From contig CAJWBQ010000030.1 of the NCBI GenBank assembly GCA_913020115.1, positions 1 to 53,792 on the forward strand: 53,792 nt of DNA. Reading direction: 5' to 3'. The notes under the pieces are model-generated. The model was not told the origin of the DNA. It was given only the letters and a program-made list of their open reading frames with translations, and did no database searches. Every line of letters starts with the position of its first letter. Position 1 is the stretch's first letter. Made by a program: the position numbers and the translations under genes. The stretch comes from an uncultured Cellvibrionales bacterium (GTDB taxonomy: Bacteria; Pseudomonadota; Gammaproteobacteria; Pseudomonadales; Cellvibrionaceae). This document shows, piece after piece, positions 35,501-44,492 of this stretch.

Positions 35501-36355
35501 ATGAGCAGTTCAAGCCCGTCTCAAAGCAGCGAAAAATACGCCTTTATTACCGGTGCCGGCAGTGGGATTGGAGCGGAAGTCGCCAAACGATTGGACCGAG
35601 CCGGTTACTCCTTGATTATTTCTGGCTCTAATCCGAGCAAACTAAATGTTTTGGCCGAGAGCCTAGTAAGTACACCCATCATTACGGTCGCCGATTTATC
35701 GCAACAAGAAGACGTGGAGAGGCTCGCCAAGCAATTAAAAAATGAGCTCCCGGCCTTAGCCATTGCATTTATTAATGCAGGCACGGTGGAGATAGGTTCG
35801 TTTGCCGAGCGAAACTCTGAGATTATAGACCGAGAAATTGATATCAACCTGCGCAGCACCCTACACCTAATTCAAGCCTGCATCCCCGGCATGCAACAAC
35901 AAAAGAGCGGTCATATTATTGCCACCTCTTCCATCGGTGGTATTTTTGCTATGCGCGGCAGCAGCGTTTATTCCGCGACTAAGTTTGCCCTGCGGGGTTT
36001 TCTATCTGCCTTACAGCAGGAGCTACTGCCAGACGGAATAAAAGTATCGGGTATTTATCCGGGAGCTATCGACACCCCCATGCTGCGATACGAAGCGCTA
36101 AACGGCGGCAGCCCGCTAAACTTTTTACACGAGCCAAAAACCGTCGCAGACGTAGGAAAGAGTTTCATGCGAACCTTAAAAACTGGTCGATTGGAAACCT
36201 TTGTTCCTTATAGCGACAGTATTAGCGCACGCCTGATTGGCATGGTTCCCTGGATTATTCCCAAGCTGCTGCCCTACCTTGAGAAGTCCGGCGAAAAAGG
36301 TCGGCGCAAATTTATCGCCTCTCACCAGCTAGTAAATAACGACAAGCTTGCTTAG
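35501..36355 (+). CDS. Short-chain dehydrogenase/reductase (SDR)
   Basis: This is a 284-residue classical SDR with the nucleotide-binding TGAGSGIG (about residues 17-24), the NAG motif (INAGTVE) and catalytic Ser and YSATK. It would oxidise or reduce a hydroxyl/keto group with NAD(P). It has an extended hydrophobic C-terminus (LIGMVPWIIPKLLPYLEKSG) that could associate with membrane, as seen in SDRs acting on lipids. It is divergent from the TetR gene and tail-to-tail with a flavoprotein 22 bases away. Substrate unknown. Confidence 0.9.
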   Translation: MSSSSPSQSSEKYAFITGAGSGIGAEVAKRLDRAGYSLIISGSNPSKLNVLAESLVSTPIITVADLSQQEDVERLAKQLKNELPALAIAFINAGTVEIGSFAERNSEIIDREIDINLRSTLHLIQACIPGMQQQKSGHIIATSSIGGIFAMRGSSVYSATKFALRGFLSALQQELLPDGIKVSGIYPGAIDTPMLRYEALNGGSPLNFLHEPKTVADVGKSFMRTLKTGRLETFVPYSDSISARLIGMVPWIIPKLLPYLEKSGEKGRRKFIASHQLVNNDKLA

Positions 36356-36377
36356 CTGCGCCGGAGAAAACACGAAG

Positions 36378-37220
36378 CTAGTTAATGTCAGAGTCGGTAT
36401 CATTACGCTTAGCCGCTTTGTTACCTTCATCTGTTTCACCCATTTTCCAATAACTGCTGGCATAAATGTCGCCTCGCCCAACACCGCGCTCCCCTTTAAA
36501 ATAACGCCGCATCGCGCGCATAGATTCGAATTCACTGGCCGCCCATACATTGGGCGTGCCGTCTAACCACGGCAGAGACTTGACCGCATCAAGTAATACA
36601 CTGTTAGGGCGATCAGGTTTCGGGTTTATAAGCCAGTGAATTTCAAGCCCCGCCGGTGCCAGCAAGTTTTGTTTATCTGACTCATGAATGATTTCCAACA
36701 CCGCATAACCTCTAGCATTGCTTGGCATTTGCTCGAGATTAACGCTAATGGCGGGCAGTGCGGTCATGTCGCCGGCGATAAAAAACCAGTCTGCTGACAT
36801 ATCCGCCATTTTCTTCGCTCCTGGACCTGCAACTGAAATTTTGTCACCGACCTTCGCATTTATAGCCCAGGCTGAAGCAGGACCATTGTCGCCATGGGCT
36901 ACAAAATCCAGTTCCATTTCAAGTAATCTCTCGTCAAAGGAACGGATAGTGTAGGACCTAGTAATTGGCTTAGGCTCCTCTACGGAAGCCTCAGAGCTAA
37001 GCTCCATACCGCCATTACTTTCAGGGGCTGGAAACATGAGCTTAACGTAAGCACTTTCTTGAGCGGCCGGAAAACCCGCCAGATTTGAACCCCCAAGAGT
37101 TATTCGAATCATATTGGGGGTCAACCGTCGGGTCCGAATAACGGAAAGTAAACGGGGAAGTGGCTTTGCCATACTGTGGGTTACTCTGAGAAAAATAGGA
37201 TTTGGGCGATCAAAAAACAT
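36378..37220 (-). CDS. Siderophore-interacting protein (flavin ferric reductase)
   Basis: This is a 280-residue FAD-binding reductase of the SIP/ViuB family, which releases iron from ferric siderophores in the cytoplasm using NAD(P)H. The RSYTIRSFDERLLEMELDFV segment (flavin-binding RxYT), HGDNGPASAWA and GDKISVAGPG match the family. The C-terminal half has the SIP domain with VWAASEFESMRAMRRYFKGE. The start is uncertain: neither 37220 nor the in-frame ATG at 37172 has a clear ribosome-binding site, and the family would fit 37172. The last residues are unusually polar. No siderophore genes are adjacent. Confidence 0.87.
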   Translation of the reverse strand: MFFDRPNPIFLRVTHSMAKPLPRLLSVIRTRRLTPNMIRITLGGSNLAGFPAAQESAYVKLMFPAPESNGGMELSSEASVEEPKPITRSYTIRSFDERLLEMELDFVAHGDNGPASAWAINAKVGDKISVAGPGAKKMADMSADWFFIAGDMTALPAISVNLEQMPSNARGYAVLEIIHESDKQNLLAPAGLEIHWLINPKPDRPNSVLLDAVKSLPWLDGTPNVWAASEFESMRAMRRYFKGERGVGRGDIYASSYWKMGETDEGNKAAKRNDTDSDIN

Positions 37221-37333
37221 TCTAAACGATAGGCTGACACTTTCAAAGTAGTTAACACGTTAATTTATTTGAGCGGGGCAATCCAAAAAAACCTTATACC
37301 TGCATAAGCACTATAACTACGATGCCTCTCAAT

Positions 37334-37352
37334 TGTTCTGAAAAACAGAACA
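37334..37352. promoter_or_regulatory. Inverted repeat upstream of doxX
   Basis: TGTTCTG (37334-37340) and CAGAACA (37346-37352) are perfect 7-base arms around AAAAA, 96 bases before the DoxX start. As DNA it is a good operator; as RNA it is a short hairpin with no T tract. The binding factor is unknown. Confidence 0.4.
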
Positions 37353-37447
37353 TTCTAGACAGAATTTGGCCATTATTAAAAAATTCCACATCAATATAAT
37401 AGCTACATCAATCAAGCAAACACACCCACACACTTTGGAGCATGACT

Positions 37448-37894
37448 ATGAACACACTACTAGCAAGAGTTACTAACACCATTGAAGGCTTAGACACCGT
37501 ACCTGCTCGCCTTGGTATTGGCCTTGTTTTTGCCGCACACGGCGCACAGAAATTGTTCGGCTGGTTTGGTGGATATGGCCTTGAAGGCACCGCGGGCTGG
37601 ATGACTTCAATTGGACTAGAACCCGGCATGTTAATGGCCACACTGGCCGGCAGCGCAGAATTCTTTGGTGGTTTGCTATTGATTGTTGGCTTGTTAGTAC
37701 GCCCCGCTGCACTCGTCTTGGCCGCTACCATGGCTGTTGCGATTGCGACAGTTCACTTGCAGAATGGCCTTTTCATGAGCAACAACGGATACGAATTTGG
37801 TCTGGCTTTACTAGTGATAAGCTTAGGCTTTGTATTCCGCGGCGCGGGTAGCTTCAGCATTGATCGCGTGCTGCAAAAACGTTTGGCGAAATAG
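37448..37894 (+). CDS. DoxX family membrane protein
   Basis: This is a 148-residue protein with four hydrophobic helices. The RLGIGLVFAAHGAQKLFGWFG segment near the start and AGSAEFFGGLLLIVGLLVRP in the middle are typical DoxX. Members take part in redox or quinone-linked stress processes; the precise role is open. The ATG at 37448 is chosen over 37442 because GGAG (37437-37440) is seven bases before 37448 but touches 37442. It is convergent with the aldehyde dehydrogenase, sharing a small hairpin at the two stop codons. Confidence 0.88.
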   Translation: MNTLLARVTNTIEGLDTVPARLGIGLVFAAHGAQKLFGWFGGYGLEGTAGWMTSIGLEPGMLMATLAGSAEFFGGLLLIVGLLVRPAALVLAATMAVAIATVHLQNGLFMSNNGYEFGLALLVISLGFVFRGAGSFSIDRVLQKRLAK

Positions 37895-37910
37895 AAGCCC
37901 TTTAGGCTTC
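37894..37910. terminator. Hairpin spanning the convergent stops of doxX and aldehyde dehydrogenase
   Basis: GAAGCC (37894-37899) and GGCTTC (37905-37910) form a 6-base stem with a 5-base loop. It covers the end of the doxX stop and the stop of the aldehyde dehydrogenase. No T tract follows on either side, so it is at best a weak terminator. Confidence 0.3.
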
Positions 37911-39341
37911 ATAATCTATGTGCTTAATTTCTAAATAAGCACTTAGACCCCAAGGGCCTAACTCACGACCAAGGCCACTTTGTTTAAAACCTCCCCAGGA
38001 GGTTTCCACTGGAACAATTTGTGGCATGTTCCACCAGATATGACCGGCTTTGAGTGCGGCGCTGACGCGACGCAGTCTTGCCTTATCGCTGCTCACAACC
38101 GTTGCCGCTAAACCGTATTCCGAGTCGTTGCCCTTAGCAATGGCCTCTTCTTCGCTCGCAAAGCTCTGAACACACAGCACCGGCCCAAAAATTTCCTCAC
38201 GCCATAAGCGGCTATCGCTGGGCACATTTTGGTAAATGGTGGGAGCGATAAATAAGCCTTTATCAAAACCCTCTGCACGGGTTCCGCCGCACACTAAATC
38301 TAGTGATTCTTCTTTCGCCAGGTCAAAGTACTGCATGACTGTATTGTATTGCACCTGAGTTGTCACAGGCCCCATGTTTGTACTGTCATCATTGCCGGGG
38401 CCAATAACAATTTGTTCTACCGCCGCCCTTAGCTTTGCCATGAACTCCTGTTCAATGCCCTGCTGCACAATCAACCTCGATGTTGCCGAACACATCTGCC
38501 CACAGTTGAAGAAAATCCCTGCCACCACGGCCTCAACAGCTTGCTCTAGATCGGCATCATCAAAGACCAATATGGGAGATTTGCCTCCCAGTTCAAGGCT
38601 GACATTTTTACTCAAAGGGGCAGCAGATCTCATCACCATCTCACCCACTCGATTGCTGCCAGTGAATGAAATTTTATCAATATCTGGATGCTGGGTTAGA
38701 TAGTCTCCCACGAGAGCACCCACACCCGGCACAATGTTCAGCACACCCGCAGGCAGTTTCACCTGATCGGCAATCTGCCCCAATTCCAGCTCGATCAAAG
38801 CCGTGGGCTCCGCTGGTTTCAAAACAACGCAGCACCCCGCCGCCAGAGCGGGAGCAATTTTCCAGGCAGAGGTCACCAGAGGAAAGTTCCAAGGTACAAT
38901 TAATGCTGCAATGCCCACGGGTTCGAAGCGTACATAACTGGAAACGCCCTCTGCTGCCAAGGGCACATCGCTCTCTTGTTTTTGGTCGAGTTCAATAGCC
39001 TTGTCGGCATAATACCGATAGCTTGCTATAGCATCGTCTAAATCGAATTCGGCTTCCGCCAGTGGTTTGCCATTATTGGCCGAAGAAAGCTGCGTGAGCT
39101 TTTGTTTACTTTGCTCCATAACGTCGGCAATGGCACGTAAAAAAACCGCGCGCTCAGCGCCCGTGGTTTTTCCCCAGGATTCAAATGCGTTTTTGGCGGC
39201 AGCTATCGCTTGATCAATTTCCACGGGGCCTGCCGTATGAATCTCAGCGATGACTTCTTCTGTCGCGGGATTAATACATGTCAGAGTTTGTTCTGAGCTG
39301 GGTTTTACCCAACAAGCATTGATGTAAGGTGTATTATTCAT
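37902..39341 (-). CDS. Aldehyde dehydrogenase (aminoaldehyde/guanidinobutyraldehyde type)
   Basis: This is a 479-residue NAD-dependent aldehyde dehydrogenase. The catalytic Glu is in SLELGGKSPILVF and the catalytic Cys in NCGQMCSATSRL; VPWNFPLVTSAWKIAPAL and IFGPVLCV are also present. The family resembles betaine-aldehyde and aminobutyraldehyde dehydrogenases. It is last in the operon of aminotransferase, guanidinobutyrase-like hydrolase and FAD oxidase, so it should oxidise the amino- or guanidino-aldehyde those enzymes make, giving for instance 4-guanidinobutyrate. Substrate is inferred from context. Confidence 0.9.
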   Translation of the reverse strand: MNNTPYINACWVKPSSEQTLTCINPATEEVIAEIHTAGPVEIDQAIAAAKNAFESWGKTTGAERAVFLRAIADVMEQSKQKLTQLSSANNGKPLAEAEFDLDDAIASYRYYADKAIELDQKQESDVPLAAEGVSSYVRFEPVGIAALIVPWNFPLVTSAWKIAPALAAGCCVVLKPAEPTALIELELGQIADQVKLPAGVLNIVPGVGALVGDYLTQHPDIDKISFTGSNRVGEMVMRSAAPLSKNVSLELGGKSPILVFDDADLEQAVEAVVAGIFFNCGQMCSATSRLIVQQGIEQEFMAKLRAAVEQIVIGPGNDDSTNMGPVTTQVQYNTVMQYFDLAKEESLDLVCGGTRAEGFDKGLFIAPTIYQNVPSDSRLWREEIFGPVLCVQSFASEEEAIAKGNDSEYGLAATVVSSDKARLRRVSAALKAGHIWWNMPQIVPVETSWGGFKQSGLGRELGPWGLSAYLEIKHIDYEA

Positions 39342-39396
39342 AAAAATTCTCTCGCCGTTTTTGGCTGCAGGCCTAGCTGTAAGGCCTATTTTTCAT

Positions 39397-40800
39397 TTAT
39401 TGCGTAACGGGAAAACCCATTTTCTTAACCATTGCTAACCAAAGTTTTCGCCAGCCGCCCTTCTCATCAACCGTATCCAGAACATACATAGTTATTTGAG
39501 TGCCTATCCACCTAAACGGTTCTGGCGGTATATAGTTAGGTAGCGTTTTAGCAAATTCTAGTCGGGTTTCAGGAATGTCTTTTTTATCCAGTATGGCCAG
39601 CCCAACACGGGCACCAAAGCGAGTCGCTGTAACACCGAACCCCGAGTATCCGCCCGCATAAATCATGTCGCCTTGATGAAAGCGCTGATAATGTACGGCC
39701 ATTCGAGTGGTTAATGCTATAGGCCCACTCCAAGCATGGGAAAAATTAATATCCTTTAGCGTAGGAAAGGTGCGATAAAAGTTATCGGCCAACATCAAAT
39801 AGGGGTCGATTTTTTTGTCGCCTACAGGGTCGGTATTATTGCCAAAATAGTAAGCCAATCGGCCGCCAAACAATACCCTATTGTCGGCGGTTAAACGCAT
39901 ATAGTTCAGTTGCGTGCGCGTGTCGTAAATGCCCTGCCGATTCTCCCAACCGATAGACGCCATTTGCTCCTCAGTTAAGGGTTCTGTCATCAGAATACGG
40001 TCGCGAATGGCAGAGACCCGTTGATAAATCTTTTTGTGTTGAGCGCCAAAAGCATTAAGCGCCAACAGCACTTTCGGCGCCGTTACCGAACCATTGGGCG
40101 TCATTATCTCTACGCCCATCTTGGTTTTTCTATTGCGCTGCATAGGCGTGTGTTCGAAAATTTTAACACCCAGTTCCAGTGCAACTCGCTTTAAACCCCA
40201 GGCCAATTTGGCGGGATGAACCGTACCGCTGCGTTTTTTCGACCAAAGGCCGCCATGAAAGAGTGGGGAATGCACTTCGTTTTGAATCGCGTCCTTATCT
40301 AGAAGGTGCGCATCGTGACCGTATTTTTTGTACAGCTCATATTCCGATTCGATGTCTGGGAGACCTTCGTCACCAACCGCCACCGTCAGCTCTCCGCCCC
40401 ACTCCAAGTCACAATCAATGTTATGACGCTCAATGGTTTCTTTGAAGGCGTCCATATTTTCCTTGCCTAAATCTTCCAAGGCAAGCATATCATCGGGAAA
40501 CAGAGACTGAGCATTTTCCATTCCATGCATAACCGATGTAGAGAGAATAGCCGCGGGCCGGCCCGAGGCTCCAATTGCCACGGTGTTCGCTTCAATAATA
40601 ACAATGTCGCGCTCTGGTTGATCTTCTTTGGCTTGAATCGCCGCCCACAAACCGGTAAACCCGGCACCCACAATGAGTAGGTCGCAAGTGATGTGATCGG
40701 ACAAGGCGGCTTGGTCAGAGGGCTTACCCTCGGCATCAAGCCAAAATGGGGCATACTTAACCTTGGCCAGTGCGGCACGTGCAATTGAATCGGTGTTCAT
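39397..40800 (-). CDS. DAO-type FAD oxidoreductase (amine oxidase, PuuB-like)
   Basis: This is a 467-residue flavoprotein of the D-amino-acid-oxidase fold. The Rossmann motif CDLLIVGAGFTGLWAAIQAK lies near residue 40 and the C-terminal IYAGGYSGFGVTATRFG segment closes the FAD site. It resembles gamma-glutamylputrescine oxidase and related amine oxidases, but no gamma-glutamylputrescine synthetase is near. It would oxidise an amine to an aldehyde for the next gene. The ATG at 40800 has GGAGAG upstream. It sits 55 bases before the aldehyde dehydrogenase in the same operon. Confidence 0.87.
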   Translation of the reverse strand: MNTDSIARAALAKVKYAPFWLDAEGKPSDQAALSDHITCDLLIVGAGFTGLWAAIQAKEDQPERDIVIIEANTVAIGASGRPAAILSTSVMHGMENAQSLFPDDMLALEDLGKENMDAFKETIERHNIDCDLEWGGELTVAVGDEGLPDIESEYELYKKYGHDAHLLDKDAIQNEVHSPLFHGGLWSKKRSGTVHPAKLAWGLKRVALELGVKIFEHTPMQRNRKTKMGVEIMTPNGSVTAPKVLLALNAFGAQHKKIYQRVSAIRDRILMTEPLTEEQMASIGWENRQGIYDTRTQLNYMRLTADNRVLFGGRLAYYFGNNTDPVGDKKIDPYLMLADNFYRTFPTLKDINFSHAWSGPIALTTRMAVHYQRFHQGDMIYAGGYSGFGVTATRFGARVGLAILDKKDIPETRLEFAKTLPNYIPPEPFRWIGTQITMYVLDTVDEKGGWRKLWLAMVKKMGFPVTQ

Positions 40801-40850
40801 TTGGAAGCTCTCCACGACAAGCTACAATTTTAAAATATGGGCAGTGCCAG

Positions 40851-41810
40851 TTAAGCTCGCCGGTCACAGCCAGGCATAGAGCAAAGCATTTCAAAGACTA
40901 AATTTGCGGCCAGCAGGGCCGTATTGCCACTGGTATCATACTGGGGCGAAACTTCCACCAAATCACAGCCCACCAAATTTAAGCCATGACAGCCACGGAT
41001 TATTTCAATGGCCTGTGTATTGGTGAGCCCGCCAGGCTCCGGGGTGCCTGTGCCCGGCGCAAATGCTGGGTCTATGCCGTCAATATCAAAGCTTAAATAG
41101 ACAGGGGTTTCACTGCCAATCTGCTGTCTAACTTCTGCCATCAAGGGCCCTAAGGACTTATACCAACAGTCTTCGGCCGTGACAACACGGGCTCCTTGCT
41201 CTCGCGCCCAATCAAAATCATCGGCCGAATAACCCGTGGTCCGCAAACCGATTTGAACCATTTTATTGCCGTCGACTAAGCCCTCTTCAATTGCGCGCCG
41301 GAAGATGGTGCCATGAGCAATGGGTTCCCCAAACATATGGTCGTTAGTATCAGCGTGAGCATCGACGTGCACCAATGCTACAGGGCCGTGCTTCTTCGCC
41401 ACGGCACGTAAAATGGGTAAAGCAATTGTATGATCACCTCCCAAAGTGACGGTTTTAACATCGTGTTCTAATAGACCATGATAATACTCTTCAATGATTT
41501 TTACTGAGTCCATTAAATTGAAGGTATTAAGTGCAACATCGCCAACATCGGCGATTTGAAACGAATCAAAAGGTGCGGCACGTGTATGCATTCCGTATGG
41601 GCGAGTCATCACTGACTCAGCGCGAATTTCCCGCGGCCCGAAGCGCGCACCGGGACGCAAACTGGTACCAATATCCAAAGGCACGCCAACAATGGCAATA
41701 TCCAAGCCTTCCGCACCCTGCTGTGAAGGCAAGCGGAACATAGTGCCTGGCCCAGCGAAGCGTGGCATATCATTACCACCTAGTGGTTGATTGTAGTCTT
41801 CGTTACTCAT
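40851..41810 (-). CDS. gbuA: Guanidinobutyrase-like ureohydrolase
   Basis: This is a 319-residue manganese ureohydrolase. The metal ligands are H127 (GGDHT), D150, H152, D154 (DAHADTND) and D242, D244 (SFDIDGIDP). The N-terminal NQPLGGNDMPRFAG and the APFDSFQIADVGDVALNTFN segments are close to Pseudomonas GbuA as I recall it, and unlike ordinary SpeB. It would split 4-guanidinobutyrate into GABA and urea. It lies between the aminotransferase and the FAD oxidase in one operon. Guanidinopropionase is the main alternative. Confidence 0.85.
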   Translation of the reverse strand: MSNEDYNQPLGGNDMPRFAGPGTMFRLPSQQGAEGLDIAIVGVPLDIGTSLRPGARFGPREIRAESVMTRPYGMHTRAAPFDSFQIADVGDVALNTFNLMDSVKIIEEYYHGLLEHDVKTVTLGGDHTIALPILRAVAKKHGPVALVHVDAHADTNDHMFGEPIAHGTIFRRAIEEGLVDGNKMVQIGLRTTGYSADDFDWAREQGARVVTAEDCWYKSLGPLMAEVRQQIGSETPVYLSFDIDGIDPAFAPGTGTPEPGGLTNTQAIEIIRGCHGLNLVGCDLVEVSPQYDTSGNTALLAANLVFEMLCSMPGCDRRA

Positions 41811-41845
41811 ATCTATTTTCCTCGAAATCTAAAGGCTGATGCGCC

Positions 41846-43246
41846 CTAGAAGCTGCCTTCGCTCTTCAGCTCAACAATGGTCAGCTCAATACTTTTGCGC
41901 AGTGTGCTGACAATAAAGTCAACGTCATCACGAGTCATAATAAGCGGCGGTGACATTACGTTGAGATGCACAATGGCCCGACAAATTAAACCTAATTTGT
42001 CGGCGTGATTGGAAATACGTTTACCAATATCTAACTCTTCCGGGAATAATTCTTTGCTAGTTTTATCTGCAACATATTCAACACAAGCCATAAATTTTCG
42101 ACCGCGCACCTGCCCCACAATGGGCAAGTCCTCAAGTGTTTTCAACTGCTGCTCGAAGTAAGGACCAACCTCCTTAACATTTTCCAGCAGTTTTTCTTTC
42201 TCCATGATCTCGATATTTTTTAGTGCCGCGGCACAGGCAACTGGGTGACCAGAGTAGGTAAACCCATGGGCAAAGCAGCGCCCAGAATCCCGCTCGTTCA
42301 GCACATCCCAAATATCATCAGAAAACAATAAAGCACCTAGAGGTTGATACCCTGAGGTTAAGCCTTTTGCGGAAGTAATCATATCGGGCATAATGCCAAA
42401 TTCATCTTCAGAGGCAAACCAGTGCCCCAGACGACCGAAGGCCGTAACCACCTCGTCAGAAACATAGAGAATGTCGTTTTTCTTGCACACATCGTACATG
42501 CGCTTCAGATAACCGTCTGGCGCAACGATCACACCGCCTGCCCCCATAATGGGTTCGGCGAAAAACGCCGCCACTTTATCGGCGCCCCCTAGGTCTAAAA
42601 TCTTGTCTTCAAATTCCTGTACAAGCGAGTCTACAAACTCACCCTCACTCATACCCACTGCCGCGCAACGGTAATAATTTGGGTAGGAAAGGTGGTGAAT
42701 AATATCGCTGATGAAATCGAACTCTGGCGGATGATCACCCGGTTTGCCACCGATAGACATAGAGGCAAAGGTAGTACCGTGATAGGAATTTTTACGAGAA
42801 ATTATGTGTTTCTTCTCATGTTTACCACGACAATTCTGATAGTAGTGAATCATCCGAAAAGCAGTATCTACAGCCGTTGATCCGCCACAGGTAAAAAATA
42901 CATGGTTTAAAGTTTTGGGGGCTAACTGAGCCAGTTTTTCGGCCAGCTCTGCCGCTGGCACGTTGGTTAAATCAACAAAGGGGCTGGCGTATGACATTTT
43001 GTAGGCTTGCTCGGCAATGGCCTCTGCCATCTCTCTGCGACCAAGGCCTATGTTGTTACACCACAGGCCACCCACGGCATCAAAATATTTGCCGCCGTCC
43101 GTATCGTAAATATAACAGCCTTCCCCTTTGGCAATGGCCAGAGCGCCTTCATCACGGAAAACATCAAAAATTTGCCAGGGGTGTAGATGATGCGCTTTAT
43201 CCTTTTCGATAATGGCTTTGGTATCGTATTGATCGAATTCACTCAT
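41846..43246 (-). CDS. Class III aminotransferase (polyamine/omega-amine type)
   Basis: This is a 466-residue PLP transaminase, first gene of the operon. The PLP-lysine segment is SAKGLTSGYQPLGA; the SYHGTTFASMSIGG, FAEPIMGAGG and SDEVVTAFGR segments are the usual PLP contacts. The N-terminal HLHPWQIFDVFRDEG is common to omega-amine:pyruvate aminotransferases such as SpuC. It would remove the terminal amino group of putrescine, agmatine or a like amine. The start has AGAGGAAC-type sequence upstream. The exact amine is inferred. Confidence 0.9.
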   Translation of the reverse strand: MSEFDQYDTKAIIEKDKAHHLHPWQIFDVFRDEGALAIAKGEGCYIYDTDGGKYFDAVGGLWCNNIGLGRREMAEAIAEQAYKMSYASPFVDLTNVPAAELAEKLAQLAPKTLNHVFFTCGGSTAVDTAFRMIHYYQNCRGKHEKKHIISRKNSYHGTTFASMSIGGKPGDHPPEFDFISDIIHHLSYPNYYRCAAVGMSEGEFVDSLVQEFEDKILDLGGADKVAAFFAEPIMGAGGVIVAPDGYLKRMYDVCKKNDILYVSDEVVTAFGRLGHWFASEDEFGIMPDMITSAKGLTSGYQPLGALLFSDDIWDVLNERDSGRCFAHGFTYSGHPVACAAALKNIEIMEKEKLLENVKEVGPYFEQQLKTLEDLPIVGQVRGRKFMACVEYVADKTSKELFPEELDIGKRISNHADKLGLICRAIVHLNVMSPPLIMTRDDVDFIVSTLRKSIELTIVELKSEGSF

Positions 43247-43407
43247 GCCTAGTTCCTCTTGTCTCTCATGGGGCGACCTTTAGGCCCCTTGTGATCACTT
43301 AGGCCTACAGGGTATGAGTCTTACCAATTTGTCGCCATACCTCTATTGGGTGATGCGTGGCCTCTTCGACACGGCTACTTGAAAATTAATGGAATGTTGC
43401 ACGTATT

Positions 43408-44328
43408 TTATTGAGGCCCGCGACCGATAGAATGGTAGGCAACTAAGGGGTCTGACTCTGACATTGCCTCCACCAGAGACAAGGAGCTCAGAAACAGGGA
43501 AAATAACTCTGGCTGTGAAGATATATCGAGTTTGGAGTAAAGGTTTCGCCGATGCACTTTGATAGTCTCCACGGAGATGTCCAACTTACTCGCCATAGAT
43601 TTGGTGGAGTGACCGTGAAGTATTAAATGAGCGACCTCGCACTCTCGGTCTGTTAACACGGAACGACCAAAATTTTCAAAGGCCTTGCTGAGTTGGCCGT
43701 GCATGGTCACTTCTAGCGAACTCAACTCAGGTCGACTCAAGGAGTTTTGCCACTGCCTCTCTACCATCACCAGCAACCAAGGCGTCATCCATTCAAGCAG
43801 TTTCAACTCATCTGACGTGTAGGGCTCAATCCTCGCCAGAGATAAATGCAAATAAGCGCCTCCCTCTCTCGCCAATAAATAACCCACTTCATCGGTCAAA
43901 TTGGAAAACTGATAGTATTGACGAAAGTACTCACTGTCGTAAAAATTATCCGGCGCAATATCCTTTAAGCGATAGAACCCTGAAGGTGCCTGCTCTAGTG
44001 TGGCGCGATAAAAGGGGTCTAATAAATAGGCTCCACCAACATAGTTGGCCAGGTCACCTTCTTTGGTAAACACATCTTGGCGTGTTTCCTCACTCAAAAA
44101 CAGCGGGCGAGCCTGCTCTGGAAAGCCAACCGCGGCCATACTGTCAACGGGGACCTGAGTTCGAATCATCTTTATCAAGGCGGCGCTGAAAAGGTCGCCA
44201 CCAAGACAGCGGGTAGCATCCGCCATAGCGGCAAAGAGGACTTCTGTATTGCTATCGGGAATAAGCACCGTGTCTATACCGTCTGTTGGATAAACCTCAT
44301 AGTGCCAGAATGCGCTAGGCGAATACAT
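43408..44328 (-). CDS. LuxR-type regulator A (solo)
   Basis: This is a 306-residue regulator with an N-terminal ligand-sensing domain of unknown type (about 1-220) and a C-terminal GerE helix-turn-helix: LTDRECEVAHLILHGHSTKS, then MASKLDISVETIKVHRRNLY. It lacks a receiver domain. It is clearly paralogous to the regulator at 49287-50111: both have F(Y/R)D(S/T)E(Y/F) in the middle and end in a QxELFxLFL segment. It lies 161 bases upstream of the catabolic operon and is divergent from the MFS transporter, so it probably controls both. Confidence 0.88.
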   Translation of the reverse strand: MYSPSAFWHYEVYPTDGIDTVLIPDSNTEVLFAAMADATRCLGGDLFSAALIKMIRTQVPVDSMAAVGFPEQARPLFLSEETRQDVFTKEGDLANYVGGAYLLDPFYRATLEQAPSGFYRLKDIAPDNFYDSEYFRQYYQFSNLTDEVGYLLAREGGAYLHLSLARIEPYTSDELKLLEWMTPWLLVMVERQWQNSLSRPELSSLEVTMHGQLSKAFENFGRSVLTDRECEVAHLILHGHSTKSMASKLDISVETIKVHRRNLYSKLDISSQPELFSLFLSSLSLVEAMSESDPLVAYHSIGRGPQ

Positions 44329-44415
44329 ACCCGGCGAAGATCACTACCACAATAGGGTTATAGCTCGCTTTTTAAAAGGGTTTTAGCCTTATGGGTTCAT
44401 ATCTTAGACTCGCAG

Positions 44416-44466
44416 ATAGCCATTGGCTATTCTCCTACATATCGCTCCAGACGCAACTCTCTGGAG
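44416..44466. promoter_or_regulatory. Two inverted repeats between LuxR regulator A and the MFS gene
   Basis: ATAGCCA-T-TGGCTAT (44416-44430) is a perfect 15-base dyad and a plausible operator of the adjacent LuxR regulator. CTCCAGA (44445-44451) and TCTGGAG (44460-44466) form a 7-base stem with an 8-base loop ending 26 bases before the MFS ATG; it could be an operator or a leader hairpin. Confidence 0.45.
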
Positions 44467-44492
44467 CCTGATTGAACATAGCCAGGTGAACA

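Noticed and set aside
44445..44466. Guanidine-II (mini-ykkC) riboswitch before the MFS gene
   Set aside because: Only one hairpin is present and its loop begins ACGC rather than the ACGR required in two tandem hairpins.
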